Shown piece after piece: positions 34,101 through 45,818 of a DNA stretch of 64,000 nucleotides (within the stretch, counting starts at the first letter, position 1; every line of letters begins with the position of its first letter). Location of the stretch: positions 10,713,431 through 10,777,430 of the forward strand of contig OY783200.1 of NCBI GenBank assembly GCA_963678675.1, written 5' to 3'. The notes below the pieces were generated by a model. It had not been told where the DNA came from. It saw only the letters and a program-made list of their open reading frames with translations, and did not search any database. A program made the position numbers and the translations under genes. This DNA comes from Xiphydria camelus. Lineage: Eukaryota > Arthropoda > Insecta > Hymenoptera > Xiphydriidae.

Positions 34101-34436
34101 GAGTAATAATGATTCGTGTAATCATATTTCAGCTGTGGTAGTATAAAGTATAAAGTAACATGAAATTTTTTGCTACAAAAGAGTCTATCTTCCTTGAAAT
34201 TTTAATGGCGATATTAATTATTATTGCAGTTAATTATGTTATTTATTATTATCCAACTATTTCATAATATTTGTTAGAAATAAATAAGTTATAGAAAGCA
34301 ATAGAAGAATTATTATATAGAAGACGATATTCATAAATTTAAGAGTAAATATCTGAAAGCCATGCGGTACAGCTGAAGTGCGGATCTCTGGTAGATAAGT
34401 GAAAGTAAATATTAGACATCTATGCATTGCAGTTTG

Positions 34437-34800
34437 AGTGAGGACCTCTAGATAAAGGGCTTCACTGCAGAAAGTTGTAGAGATAGGGTGACGATGGGTC
34501 ATCTCAGGCGATGCGTGTGTCGCGAGATGGAAAGCAGTGCGTTTGCAGTTGGAGTGCGAACCTCTTAAAGGGCTTCACCGCAGAAAGTTGGAGAGATAGG
34601 GTGACGACGGGTCATCTCAGGCGATGCGTGTGTCGCGAGATGGAAAGCAGTGCCTTTGCAGTTGGAGTGCGAACCTCTTATAGATAAAGGGCTTCACTGC
34701 TGAAAGTTTGAGAAATAGGGTAACGATAGGGCATCTCAGGAGATGCGTGTGTCGCGAGAAAAAGGCAGTTCGTCTGTAAACTGCAGCGGGTGCGGACCTC
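34437..34800 (+). repeat. 113-119 bp tandem repeats upstream of gene A
   Basis: AAAGGGCTTCACNGCNGAAA begins at 34454, 34567 and 34686; units contain GATGCGTGTGTCGCGAGA. They lie between the left TIR and the first ATG, where a promoter or 5' leader would be. Confidence 0.85.
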
Positions 34801-34852
34801 CTCTAAACTTTTGTGCAAGTTGTATTTCAACCAATGTTGAGAACACGTCGAA

Positions 34853-37800
34853 ATGGCGTCAGTGATTTGTGTATTTTGCTTAAAAAAAAATGCAAAATTA
34901 ATATCATTTACGGACAGTAGTTTAAAGAAGTGTCTCGAAATATTAAATATTCGAAAAAACAACAATTTATCCTTCAAGGATGTTGTATTGCCATCTGAAA
35001 TAGAAGATTTCAAGAAATATCATTCAAAGTGCTATAGGCTTTTTACAGCTTTGCCATCGAAGCACAGACGTTCTATTACAAAAACAGAAGAGGCGGATCA
35101 TCTACATCAACGGCGGCACAGACAAAGTAAGTAAAATTTAAAATAATTAACTGTATTAATGTGTACGACCGCACGCAAATGCATTCTTCTTAAAGAAGGG
35201 GGGGGAGCACAGGCTATTTCTATTCGTTTACTTAATTTAGCCTCAAACCTTCGATGAGTTGAGTCAAACATCTCATAATATGTTGGATGACGCGGAAGAG
35301 TTATATCTATTTAAAATTCTTCAGGGAAGAAGACATAGTAGTTCTTGATGAGAATAATGACGTTGTCGCATCAACTTCAAGCGGTGCAGGAGAAATATCA
35401 TCTGCGATAGAACATTCTGAGCTGAATGTATCGAAAGTCTTATCCGAGAGAAATCCTAACATTCCCGAAAAACTGGAAAATGAGAATATGATGTGCATTT
35501 TTTGTAATAAAGAAAGAAAAAGATATCAGGGACGAGAGCAACAGCTCCATCTTCTGTCGTCAAACGAAACAACAAATAACTTAAAATCTATAGCATTGCA
35601 ATTAGGTGACATAGATTTCTTAAATAAAATTCATAATAAACGAGAGGAAAACAATGTTTTTTATCATATTTGCAAGAAAAATTTCGAAAATGCATTGCAA
35701 TCAAAATTCTCTGCCGAAGTTGAACAAACTGAATGGCATACATCACGAAACGTTCATAAAAAAGCATTTGAAGAAGTTTGTCGCTTTGTTTCTGAGAATG
35801 TCGTGAAAAAGGAACAGTCATTCTTGCTATCATATTTAAACACATTATATACTGAATATTTGAGCAATCATGTTAACACTGACTTATCGTACATTCGCTC
35901 GCAATATCTTGAAAATAGATTATTAAATACATTCCTAAAAAAAATAAATATCATTATACTAGATAACAAAAAAATTGTTATAACGGTGTTGTACTCAGAA
36001 GTGATATGGTGCAAATTGAAAGAAATGATACTTTACAAAGAGCAGCTATGATTTTCAGAACTGAAATTATGAATATACAACATAATAAACTACCAGATAA
36101 ATTGACAGCAACTGATTTGATAAGAGGCGAATGCGATATTCCAGATACTGTTGTGAACTTTTTGTCAGTGTTAATTTCTGGAAAAAATAATCGGCGTCGA
36201 CATCATTCACAGAGCAGCAGATTAGTAAAATCATTATCTGAAGATCTAATATATGCTGTTACTAATGGTAAAATAAAGCCGTCTAAGCACATAAGTCTCG
36301 GAATGACTATAAAAAGTTTAACAAATAGTAAAAAAATAGTTAACATCCTTAATCGATATGGTCATTGCTGCAGCTATACTACATTAGAAGAACTTGAAAC
36401 TGAAGCTACATTTACTGCTTGTCTGCGATCGGCTATTACTCCTGGAGATATTATTCCTAAAAATAATTTATGTACAGGTTTAGCTTTCGATAATTTTGAT
36501 AGATTTGTTGAAACGGCTACTGGCAAAGACACTTTGCATGATACCGTTGGCATAATTTTTCAAAATACTGATGACTCACAATCAGTAGAGAACGTGAACG
36601 AAGTTGATTATGAAAATATTGCTGTTGGGGAATCTTCTCAGAGACGAAATAAAAGAAGACGAACTTTTGACGCTATAACGCATGAACTAGAATCGTACTT
36701 TAAAAGACCAAGGCTATTAGAAAATTTGCAGCCTCTCGATCATTCATCGCGTTCAATTATTCCAAATAATTTGCACTCACTAAAGCACATTCATTTCGTA
36801 TGGATGTTGTCTCATTTTCTAAAACTAGCAAACACGCCAATGTGGGTTGGATTTAATAGTTTGGTTTTTGAGGATAATTCAGTACAGCAAAAAATTTCTT
36901 ATTTAACTACTATAAATCATTCACCAACAAATACATCAGTCGTAATGGAAACTATGAAACAAAGTCAACAAGTTGCCATCGAATGCAGTGAAAAGTACAT
37001 GCAAGTAACGTACGACTTGGCGATTGCGAAAGTTGCGCTTCAAATTCAATGTACCGAAAAACCTCGCTTTGACAATCTCTTCATTCACATTGGAACATTT
37101 CACGTAATGATGTCTTTTTTTAAAGCTGTCGGCAAATTTATTGATAACTGTGGATTAACAAATGTAATGGTAAATAGCCAAATGTTGGCAAGTGGGTCTG
37201 TGAATAGTTTCATTACTGGAAAGCATTACAACAGATGTAAAAGGTTACATCCTATTATATGTTTGGCACTTGACACATTGCATTTCGACAGTTTTCTCGA
37301 AGAAGAAAATATTGAATTGGCAGATGACGTAAAAACGTATTTATTAGACTTTAAAGCTACAAAATGCACCACTCCAACATTACAAGATGATCGTTTAATA
37401 ACTTTATTTACACGATATGAAATTTATAAGGAAAAAACACTTCAAGGTGAACACGGGAAAACAGCACAATACTATTTTATGTACATTACTTTCATCAATT
37501 ACTTTTTACTGTTGAATAACAGTATAAGAACGACAAATTTTGAATTATTGAAGTTTGCGTTGCCAAAAATCGCAAACTTATTTTTTATTTTCAATCAGCA
37601 TAATTATTCTCGCTACTTGGTCAAATATCATGATAACTTGCTTAAAATTGACGAATCTCATCCAGGATTGCGCGAGCAATTGGAGAAAGGATCATTTGGT
37701 ATAAGGAGAACTGAAAAATCGTACTCCCGGCAACCAATTGATTTAACTCTCGAGCAAACGATCAATGCTGATGCTGCGAATAAATTGACGGGTATTATTT

Positions 37801-40335
37801 ACTCTTCAAATTCAATTTCTGCTCGACAACGATGGTGCAAAAGTCATAGTATTCGATCTGCAATTATTGCTCACGTAATGGATGAAAGTGGCATAAGAAA
37901 ACGCCAGGACGTCACCGCAGATTTAGAGAGAAGCCGGATAAAACATAGTTCATTACAGCTCCATAATTTTATTGATAATATCAAACAAAATGTCAATCCC
38001 TTTGCTAAAGATATCGATAAGAACTTTTTATTTAATATTTCAACGGGGCAAGCAGCAGACCCAAATGTAACAGATTTTCTACTTAACGCTGAGCGAACCG
38101 GTAACGAACAACGAGAGAAATTCATTGAGGAATGTGCTGAAGATACTGAAAGGTTTGAAAAGGTTATTAAACAAAATAAAATTTTAAATTTTACAGCGAA
38201 GGAAGGGAAGAAAAAAGTTCCACTATTAGAAAAAGTTGTTGAAGTGCGCATGCAACGAGATTTATTCGGTCAATTGTTGTGTCTATCTCTTGAAAAAGGA
38301 TTGAATATAAATAAAGTATTAACGTATCCCTTGACGCCAGTACCGCTATCAATGTGCCATATAGATGGAACAATTTGCAAGACTAACAAATCAGCTCTAT
38401 TAAAATTATTAGAAAATGAGACTGACAACGACGTTCCGCAACACACTGACGTTATAGTTTTCGATGGATTTTTCATATTTCACCTAATAAAAGAGGTACC
38501 ACTGTCGTTTGAAAATATTTCCCGTAAACTCTTGAAAATGTTTGTTACGAACAATGCATCAATTATTATAATAGCATTTGATCGATATTTTACACCATCT
38601 ATAAAAGACCATGAACATACATTAAGAGGTATGAGGTCTGCGCCGTACTACATCAAAGGGCCCGATCAGGTACGTCCTTCGGACTTCGGACGTGAGATGA
38701 AAAATGTCGATTTCAAAGAGGCCTTAGTCCGTTTTCTAATAGACCACTGGACGAATGATTATATGGCTCCTTTTTTTAATAATAAAGCGTTATATTTAAA
38801 CTTTGATAAATGTTACAAGTACGAAGTAGTCAATGACCATGTCGAAAGAGTAGAAGAAGTTAATTTGTCGTGTCCAGCGCACGAAGAAGCGGATTCTAAA
38901 ATAGTCTTCCACGTATGCAAGATTGATTTTGACGCAAGTGTAACAATTCGATGTTCAGATACAGATGTAGCGATTATAATGCTTGCGAACGTTGATAAAA
39001 TCGAGAAAAATCTAAAACTATTTATGCACGTTGGCGTAGGAAATTCTCAAAGATATGTTAATATATCCAAACTGTACGACCGTTTGGGCCCGAATGTAAG
39101 CGCAGCATTACCTGCGTTTCACGCGTTGACAGGTAAGACTTGCCTAATTCCACTATTTCAAATATTATTATATTACAAAATAACTTTATTTATTTATATG
39201 CAATTAATTTTAACAGGCTGTGATTATAATTCTTCATTCTCCAGAAAAGGAAAAAAGCGACCATTTCAATTGTTAAGGCGCTCCGAAAAGTACATTGAAG
39301 TTTTCAAAAATATTTGCAATGTCACCCAAATAGATTTGCAGGAATTATTTTCAACGCTCGAAGAATTTGTTTGTCGCGTTTTTGGATATGAAAAAATAAA
39401 TGAGATAAATGAAGCACGGACATATACATTCATGAAAACATATGATATCGCCGGTAGCGATAAAATATTTGGGCAGCCTAAAAGAAATATCGATGGAGCA
39501 GCATTACCGCCTTGCAGATCTGAGTTGGAGCAACACTTTTTAAGAACGGCTTATATTGCACATCTTTGGAGCAATGCCCACCGTAAAATCCCAAGTGATT
39601 TAGTACCAACAGATTACGGTTGGACAGAAAAAGACAACAAATATTCATTCGTTTGGTTCAAGGGCGAACAATTACCTTTATCACCTGAGGATATCGTAAC
39701 GGCTGAAACAGGGAATACAGAGGAAAAAAGCGCTGAAGGTATTACAAATATTTATATGCATTGTTACTTATGCATAATTATTTTTGATTTTACATAATTG
39801 AGCTAATAGTATTGAATCCCTTATTCCTATTTAAATTATTTTTTATCACCTGAGAAATGATATTAACTACTCTCTAATACTTTTCCTAAATTATTCAAAG
39901 TTAAGCTATATGAAGTTCTCTGAGTTTTCCGAGATAAACAAGGCAAACAGTATTAGCTGCAATTATTTTTCGGTAAAAAAATTATTTCAGAAACATACTA
40001 AATATTTATGCTGAACACTAGAGAAACATGTATACTAGATGCGATTTTCATAATATATTTATAAAAAATTATATAAAAATATTATTCAAGATTAAGTGCT
40101 TTCATAATGATTTACAAATTGTATTCCTGTAGATTTTAATTTTGTGAGTTGACAGAGTTTAGCTTAGAGAGGTACAGATTTCAAATAACTATCATATATT
40201 CTTGTATTTCTTACAGGCGAAAGCCAAGAAGAGCCAGAAGATACAATAAGTGTGACTAATTCAGACGACGAAGAATTTGATAAAGACGAAAATGATACTG
40301 ATAGCGGTGAATCAATTGCAACAGAGGATGAATAA
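34853..40335 (+). CDS. FEN/XPG-like nuclease protein of element A (transposase candidate)
   Basis: Exon 1 (34853-35126) holds a finger module CVFC...YHSKC. A second exon starts near 35325 with an acidic spacer and a second module CIFCNK...YHICK. The frame shifts in an A7 run near 35975 (into KNCYNG), then a long block runs from 36006. Landmarks by residue of that block: DNFDRFVET and KDTLHDTVGI (about 160-185), ASGSVNSFITGKHYNRC, DLTLEQTINADAA (about 580), CHIDGTICKT (about 785), VFDGFF (820), IAFDRY (about 857), HEEADSK (958), SDTDVAI (985), LTGCDYNSSF. A GTAAGA...TTAACAG intron (39133-39217, in frame, so easily missed) splits LTG|CDY. The last exon (40217-40335) is an acidic tail. The order of acids fits FEN1/XPG nucleases. 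Phase from exon 1 to exon 2 does not fit as I drew it. Confidence 0.75.
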
Positions 40336-40640
40336 ACGAGGAAAAGAGGAAAAAATGTTCCAGTTTCAATTTTTAATTTTTTAAACTACTGTACGTGTTA
40401 TTTAGATGTAATTCCAGTTACTGCAATGCATAAAATAGTTGTTAAACAATCTCATATTTTGATTATTAGTTTATAAAACCTGTTCTTTTGATGGGTTTTA
40501 TCATCGTTTAGAGAAATTTACGTATAACTATTTTCATAGGAATAAAATTTCAGGGAAGATCGAATCTTTTGTTGCAAAAAATATAATGTCTCTTTATACT
40601 ACCAAAGCTGAAATGTGATTGCACGAACCAGTATATTACT

Positions 40641-41162
40641 TGTATTAAATATAAATAAAAGTTAGCTAGCTGAATTGCGGGGGAAAAGTCGTCAGCTGAA
40701 ATTATAAATGCGCAGCCTCTTTAGCCGGCGCGCTGCATGTTTATTGTCCCAGCTGACGGACTGACCCCCACCATACACCTAGCTGACGATGTTTTTCATA
40801 AAATATAATGAATTAGCAATCACATAACTTAATTTAAAGTATGGTGGTATTAGTTTGCATGGCGTCTGTATTGCGCAAGTATATGTCAACAGCTGACACA
40901 TTTCCCCCCGAAATATGTCCAGCTGACTACGATTTTTTATAATTATATAATGTAAATAAACCATAAACAAAAATTGAACTTTGGTGATATCACTTTATTT
41001 CTCTAGTTTTTTTACGCGTTTGAGGCTCTACTGTACTCACCCCCACCACCGGTGCGGCAGCTGACAAGCATTTCGCTCACACACAGTATGGAATCTATCA
41101 TGTGAATGAAAACCAGCCTTGGTGAAATGACCACGGTAAAAATGTCGCTGCCTCCCGGACTA
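40641..41162 (-). repeat. Right long TIR of element A
   Basis: Inverted copy of 33580-34100, about 95 percent identical by eye, so the two ends have diverged little. Confidence 0.85.
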
Positions 41163-41570
41163 TTAGTGTAGTGGGGAGAGAGTGACAGGGCCGTCGCAAC
41201 CCGTACGGTCGCTGGGCACCGACGAAACGTTAAAAGTTACCTGCGGTGTGATTTAAATAAGCCATTTTTTTTAATAGTGACAATGAACTTTTTTATTTTC
41301 GTTAGAAATCTTTACTCTTTCTTTATATAATTTAACAGATATAAATGCTGCATACATTTTAATAAAAGAACAATCTTAATTTTTAAAAATAGTGACAATA
41401 AACTTTTTCAGTTTCGTTACAAATCTTTACTCTTTCTTCATATAATTTAGCAGATATAATTACTGCATACTTTAGTCTTATTTTTATTTATCTTTGGATA
41501 TTTGACAAGTTAATTTTATTTCAAGATCGCATGGGTTTCTGCTGCGATCTCCGATATCGTCTTCGACTAA
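41163..41570. other. Spacer with a tandem duplication
   Basis: AATAGTGACAATGAACTTTT at 41275 and a close copy at 41390 are parts of an imperfect duplication of about 115 bp. No gene. Confidence 0.55.
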
Positions 41571-41740
41571 GAGCCGGTATTATAAAGCTGTAGTTGAACC
41601 TCCGGTTGCCCAACCCCCGGTTGAGGATCAACCCACGGTTCGAACAAATTCGGTATTATAAACATAGTTTTGACTGTCGGTTCGTCAACCTGAAGTTGAA
41701 ATTTATGTGTAGATGTTGGCAATGCTGCCGGTTGATTCTT
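41571..41740 (+). repeat. Harbinger left-end sequence
   Basis: GAGCCGGTATTATAAAG followed by repeated CCGGTTG words; the same arrangement opens the Harbinger element at 49012. The matching right end was not found. Confidence 0.6.
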
Positions 41741-41887
41741 AACCAATGAGAAGCAAGGTTCAATGGAAATATTTTCTGAAAACTCAAACACTTCGTGACA
41801 CATTCATTTTAGGTTAATTTCCTTGATGTGGTATTAAACGTGTTCATCGTGTTATTCGAGTAATTATTCAATTGCATTGTTTTTGAA

Positions 41888-42953
41888 ATGGCTGCAAAGA
41901 ACAGAAGAATTATTTATTCTGATGCAGACTGTCACCGTCTTGTAGATATAATAATAAATTATCGAAGTATCGTAGAAAATAAAAAAACGGATGCGGTCAC
42001 ATGGAAGGAAAAGGTAACAGGTAACCTATTTAATGTAATACAATAATATAATTATATAAATTCAATTGTAGACTGCTGTTTGGGAGAAAATAACAGACAC
42101 ATATAATTCGTCAACAGCCGAACCCAGAAATTCGGAGCAGCTACGTTGCAAATATGACAATTTAAAAAAAGAAGTACGTAAATATGAGGCAGCGAAGAAG
42201 CAGATGGTTTATAAAACTGGAGGTGGTACAGAGGGGCCTGATATAAAAGCAGCACTAAAACTGCTTTTTGATAAAATAAAAAGTATAATCAGCTTCTCGA
42301 TAAATGGTTTGGAACCAAGCGAGGGTGATAGCGATATGTTAGATGTAGAGGAATATTGTACGTATACTATCCATATTAGATTTTTCCTAAATATCTGTAA
42401 ATAAAACACATTAATATTGACATTTTCTTATATTTGTATAAAATAAATGTTATACATTTAGGTGATAGAGAAGCCAATATAGAAGTGCCTAATGATAGCT
42501 CTCATCCGATAATTTTAAATGACATCCAAGTATCGGAGGAAATTCCTACTACGTCTCAACCTATGCAGGTTCTTGCTCCTGAAGTAAATAAAGGTAATGT
42601 AAATGAAACAGCAACCTTATATTTGCAGGCAGTAACAATTGTTATTATTTATCCATACAGATTGGTCTGATTATACACCGAAAATGTTAAAATCAAGAAA
42701 ACATAAGCTATTACAAATAAAGCGAAAGAAAACGGACACATCAGGAGGCGATGATGAAACTATTAAGTTAAAAATGTTTAATTTAAAGAAACAATTATTA
42801 GAAGAGGAAGCAGCTAGAGATAGGGAGTTCCATGCAGTGAGAATGAGGAAGGAGGAAGTAGAACAGGAGCTCTGTAACGAGAAGCTGCTACATCAAAAAC
42901 TTCAAAATGAAAAGCTCCAGCTTGAAATTGGCCTCCTAAAAAGACAGTTATGA
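41888..42953 (+). CDS. Myb/SANT-like DNA-binding protein of a Harbinger element
   Basis: Four exons with consistent phases: 41888-42013, 42072-42357, 42462-42593, 42661-42953; all junctions GT-AG, no internal stop. The N-terminal half reads DADCHRLVDIIINYRSIVEN, AVTWKEK|TAVWEKITDTYN, EQLRCKYDNLKKEVRKY, a Myb/SANT-like (zeste/FSBP-type) trihelix domain. The third exon is a low-complexity linker. The last exon is a Lys-rich helix followed by a long coiled coil (KKQLLEEEAARDREFHAVRM...) to the end. Such proteins are the second gene of PIF/Harbinger transposons and help the transposase bind ends or enter the nucleus. It follows a Harbinger-type left end; no transposase lies beside it. Confidence 0.8.
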
Positions 42954-42971
42954 TACTGAAATTTCAGGTTT

Positions 42972-43352
42972 TCAGGTAAACTTAGGATAGGTTAGCTGTT
43001 GTGTAACTGTAAGATACCGCTCTTTAGTCTCGTAATCCACTTCGTATCTTTCGTACCAAACACCAGCTACTATTATTTTCTCCCAAATATTCCCAGATCC
43101 ATCCTCGACCATACCCCGATAAATCACGAAATCTTCCAATAATCCAATAACTCCGGCTTGAAATGGTCCTCCTTCTCCAGTAAAGTTCAGTTCTTGGAGT
43201 AGAGTAAAAAGAAGACCGGATTTACTATCAAAAAGTCCTTGAGAACCTTGCGCGTAACTGTCTGTTTGCTTTCGACGCGGTTCTTTATTATACGTGATTA
43301 TACTTTGTGGACAACAATACTCAGGATAAATCATTCTAGTAACCGAAGACAT
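42972..43352 (-). CDS. Unknown 126-residue protein
   Basis: An uninterrupted frame from ATG 43352 to TGA 42972, convergent with the Myb/SANT-like gene and only 18 bp from its stop. Composition is protein-like and balanced, not repeat-like: RMIYPEYCCPQS, GLLFTLLQELNFTGEGG, FVIYRGMVEDGSGNIW, WYERYEVDYETKERYL. No transmembrane segment, signal peptide or zinc motif. I do not recognise the family. It may be an exon of a captured gene or an unrecognised element protein. Confidence 0.45.
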   Translation of the reverse strand: MSSVTRMIYPEYCCPQSIITYNKEPRRKQTDSYAQGSQGLFDSKSGLLFTLLQELNFTGEGGPFQAGVIGLLEDFVIYRGMVEDGSGNIWEKIIVAGVWYERYEVDYETKERYLTVTQQLTYPKFT

Positions 43353-43760
43353 TCGCGTTTATTGGTGGAACCCAACATAACATAAAATTGTTGCAGGTCT
43401 ATCTTTCCCTCTCGAGACCAGTCGGGGATGGTACATTGAGGATCCAAGAACCGAGTGTGTGCAGCAGCAGAAAACATTTAATTTGTCTAACCCTTATTCT
43501 GGCAGTCAAAAAAGACACAGTAGATATATTTTTTTCTAATTCTATGAAAATATTCGTATAAAATAACGTATTATATAACGGAAAAATAACGTATTATTAT
43601 ATGAGAGCCTTGAAATAAGAGGAGTCTAAGTGCCTATTTCACAGTTTCGAAATAATCAAGGATAAAGTTATTTAGATTTACAAAATTCAAGATCTCTATG
43701 CATGTGATCTCTAATATTTACCATTTTATTCACAAAATATTTATAAATCATTTCCAAAAA
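43353..43760. other. No gene; possible Harbinger right-end word
   Basis: GAGCCTTGAAATAAGAGGAG at 43606 resembles GGGCCTTGGAATAAAAGGGA at 58371; both stand downstream of Harbinger genes and might be eroded right ends or a shared short repeat. Confidence 0.35.
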
Positions 43761-44648
43761 CTAGACAACTAGGTACCTAAATCTGCACTTAATAAGTATG
43801 CAGGGTCTGCGGACTTTGTCCGTGGGTCTGCTGGCGTAATTGCTGAGCGCTTTGATAGAGGGGTTGTCGTGGGTCTTGACGGAGTTGCGAAGGTTGCCTG
43901 CGTATTTTATTGCGGCTGTGTCGAGTGACGGGAGACCGGTTTCTTGGAGCAGCTGTTTGTTCCTAATGAACCAGGGGGAGTTTAGGGAACCTCTGAGGAG
44001 TCTCATGTAGGTACCCTGGAGTCTGCCTAGCTTCCTAGGGTCGGCCGAGCCCCAGACGGGAATGGCATAAGAGCAAATGCTCCTAATCAACGCGTTGAAG
44101 GCCCTGACCTTGGTGACCTGAGATATTTTCCTATTATTGAGAAATGGTTTCAGAGAGACGTAAGCGCCGTTGGCTTTGTCGCGCACGGATGAGATCTGCT
44201 TACCCCAGTTTAATTTCCTGTCAAAAATTACCCCTAAATATTTGACAGAGTTACTCCAGGGAATGAGATGATTGTTAACTGAAAGGGGATCTGGAGGGAT
44301 ATTGCGGCGAGAGAAGAAAATTGCCTCCGACTTGGCTTCGTTAAGGGAGAAGCCCCACATATGATACCAATCGAGGAGAGAGGGTAAGAATCTATTGACA
44401 ACTGAGGAGCAAAACTTCTTGGTTTTGGAGGAATATAACAGTGCGACGTCATCCGCGTATTGTGCGGTTATGATTTTGTCGTGGGTGGGGATGTCGTGAC
44501 AGAAAAGATTGAATAGAGCGGGCGAGAGTTTAGAACCTTGCGGAACTCCCGCCGTGATGGGTTGCGTAGCGGAGAAGCTATTCCCCGAGCGAACTCTGAA
44601 GGATCTATTTGTGAGAAAGGACCGAATCAGACCGATTAGGTAGTGAGG
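43761..44648 (-). pseudogene. Jockey-type LINE reverse transcriptase, 5'-truncated
   Basis: Minus-strand frame open from about 44648 without stops: LIGLIRSFLTNRSFRVRSG, AGVPQGSKLSPALFNLF, the catalytic box YADDVALL (near 44450), GFSLNEAKSEAIFF, VKYLGVIFDRKLNWG, IRSICSYAIPVWGSADPRKL, then a short C-terminus ending at 43761. Palm motifs and thumb are those of Jockey/CR1-related LINEs. The 5' part is cut near 44648, as is usual for LINE insertions; no poly(A) is evident beyond the 3' end. Confidence 0.85.
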
Positions 44649-44871
44649 GTGACTCCCACGGTCTATGCACGCTCCTATATACCTAGCGCGCTAGCGCTGC
44701 GGGGGACCGTCATCGGTTCCTATTGGCCGGTGATGGTCGAGTGGGGGCAACCCGCGGCAGTCCCCCTGATTGGTGCGACGTGACGTGCTCGACGATCCGC
44801 CGCACCAATCCCCCGCGAGCAGGCCAGTATCCACTGCACGCTGCCCGGGAGTGTTAAGCGCTCTCTAATGC
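44649..44871. other. GC-rich patch with inverted words
   Basis: GGTCGAGTGGGGG and CACCAATCCCCCGCGAG-type words and CTAGCGCGCTAG; no gene. It may be another eroded short element. Confidence 0.35.
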
Positions 44872-45099
44872 CTAAGTATCTACGCTAAGGGACTTATACC
44901 TATAAAAATGACGCACGTCATCTTTTTGTTTCTCCTTGCCCAAGAGATGTACCCAATACCGACGCTTCGGACGATTTTGATTGATATTAATTACATTCAC
45001 AAATGCCAACATATCTTCGTCTTCCGAGGACGACACCTTGGCCACTGTCACTACACTTCGACCTGCGTTCCACTGAAAATCATTTAACACCACTGTCAT
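44872..45099 (-). pseudogene. Harbinger transposase N-terminal scrap
   Basis: The frame contains NQNRPKRRYWVHLLGKEK, close to the RRYWVHP motif that opens many HARBI1-like transposases, then DVRHFYRYKSLS. No catalytic part follows. Confidence 0.5.
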
Positions 45100-45250
45100 G
45101 CCACTGCCACGTCTGTATCATGTCACATGCCACGCCACTTTGGTGGGCGCTCTCCTGAAAAGCATGCGACGCCACTGTCACGCCACTGCCACGTCTGTAC
45201 CATGTCGCGTGCCACGTCTCTGGTGGGCGCTCTCTCTAAGGAATCCATTC
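45084..45250. repeat. Two copies of a GGTGGGCGCTCTC unit
   Basis: CACTGTCATGCCACTGCCAC...GGTGGGCGCTCTC occurs twice about 80 bp apart; a third relative lies near 60405-60452. Confidence 0.6.
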
Positions 45251-45818
45251 AGCTGCAAGCGCAGCCCTTCAACTTCGGCGTTTGGATTGGCCGCGGCGTT
45301 CCTGTCGGCTCTCGCACGCTCGGTACCATTATTGTAGGGAAAAAAAACGACGATCGACCCGGTGTAGAGATCCGTAACTAAAGTTTATTATAGATACAAG
45401 TGCTATAAGAGTTAAATCTGACGGTCTGCTTTCCTTCATGGTGTTGTTCGAACTACTACATATTCGGTATTTTTATTAACCCATTAGTGTACAAAGTTCT
45501 CTCAGAATTTTATAGTGTTTTTTTTTCTAAGGGATTTATAGCACTAACACAATTAAAACAACTCCTTTTGGTTAAACAATTTATTTTAGAGAAAAAAACA
45601 AAAGATCTGATATATCCCTTAAAACGGACGTTGTACATTTGATACCTATAAGTAGTTATAGTAAGATAATTAATTATTTTGCTTGGGCGTGAAATAAAAT
45701 GAAACAATACTTTGGATACAATCCTATGTCGCATTTAGATCAGATGAATTGTGATTTTTTACCACAGTGTGTCCACATCATCTATCAATTTTATGATACT
45801 CGATGAAGTGATTCATCA
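45251..45818. other. No gene recognised
   Basis: AT-rich after 45380; TGTAGGGAAAAAAAACGACG at 45333 could start an LTR fragment, but no partner was seen. Confidence 0.3.

Larger units (their letters stand above)
33580..41162 (+). mobile_element. Long-TIR transposon A (FEN/XPG-like nuclease family)
   Basis: Inverted repeats of about 520 bp (33580-34100, 40641-41162) begin TAGTCSGGGAGGCAGCGACA and are flanked by TTA (33577-33579, 41163-41165). Length 7583 bp. It encodes one multi-exon protein (34853-40335) and no DDE transposase that I can see. Element B at 50377 shares terminal TAGTCC, TWA duplication, repeat length, gene layout and protein. Confidence 0.85.
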
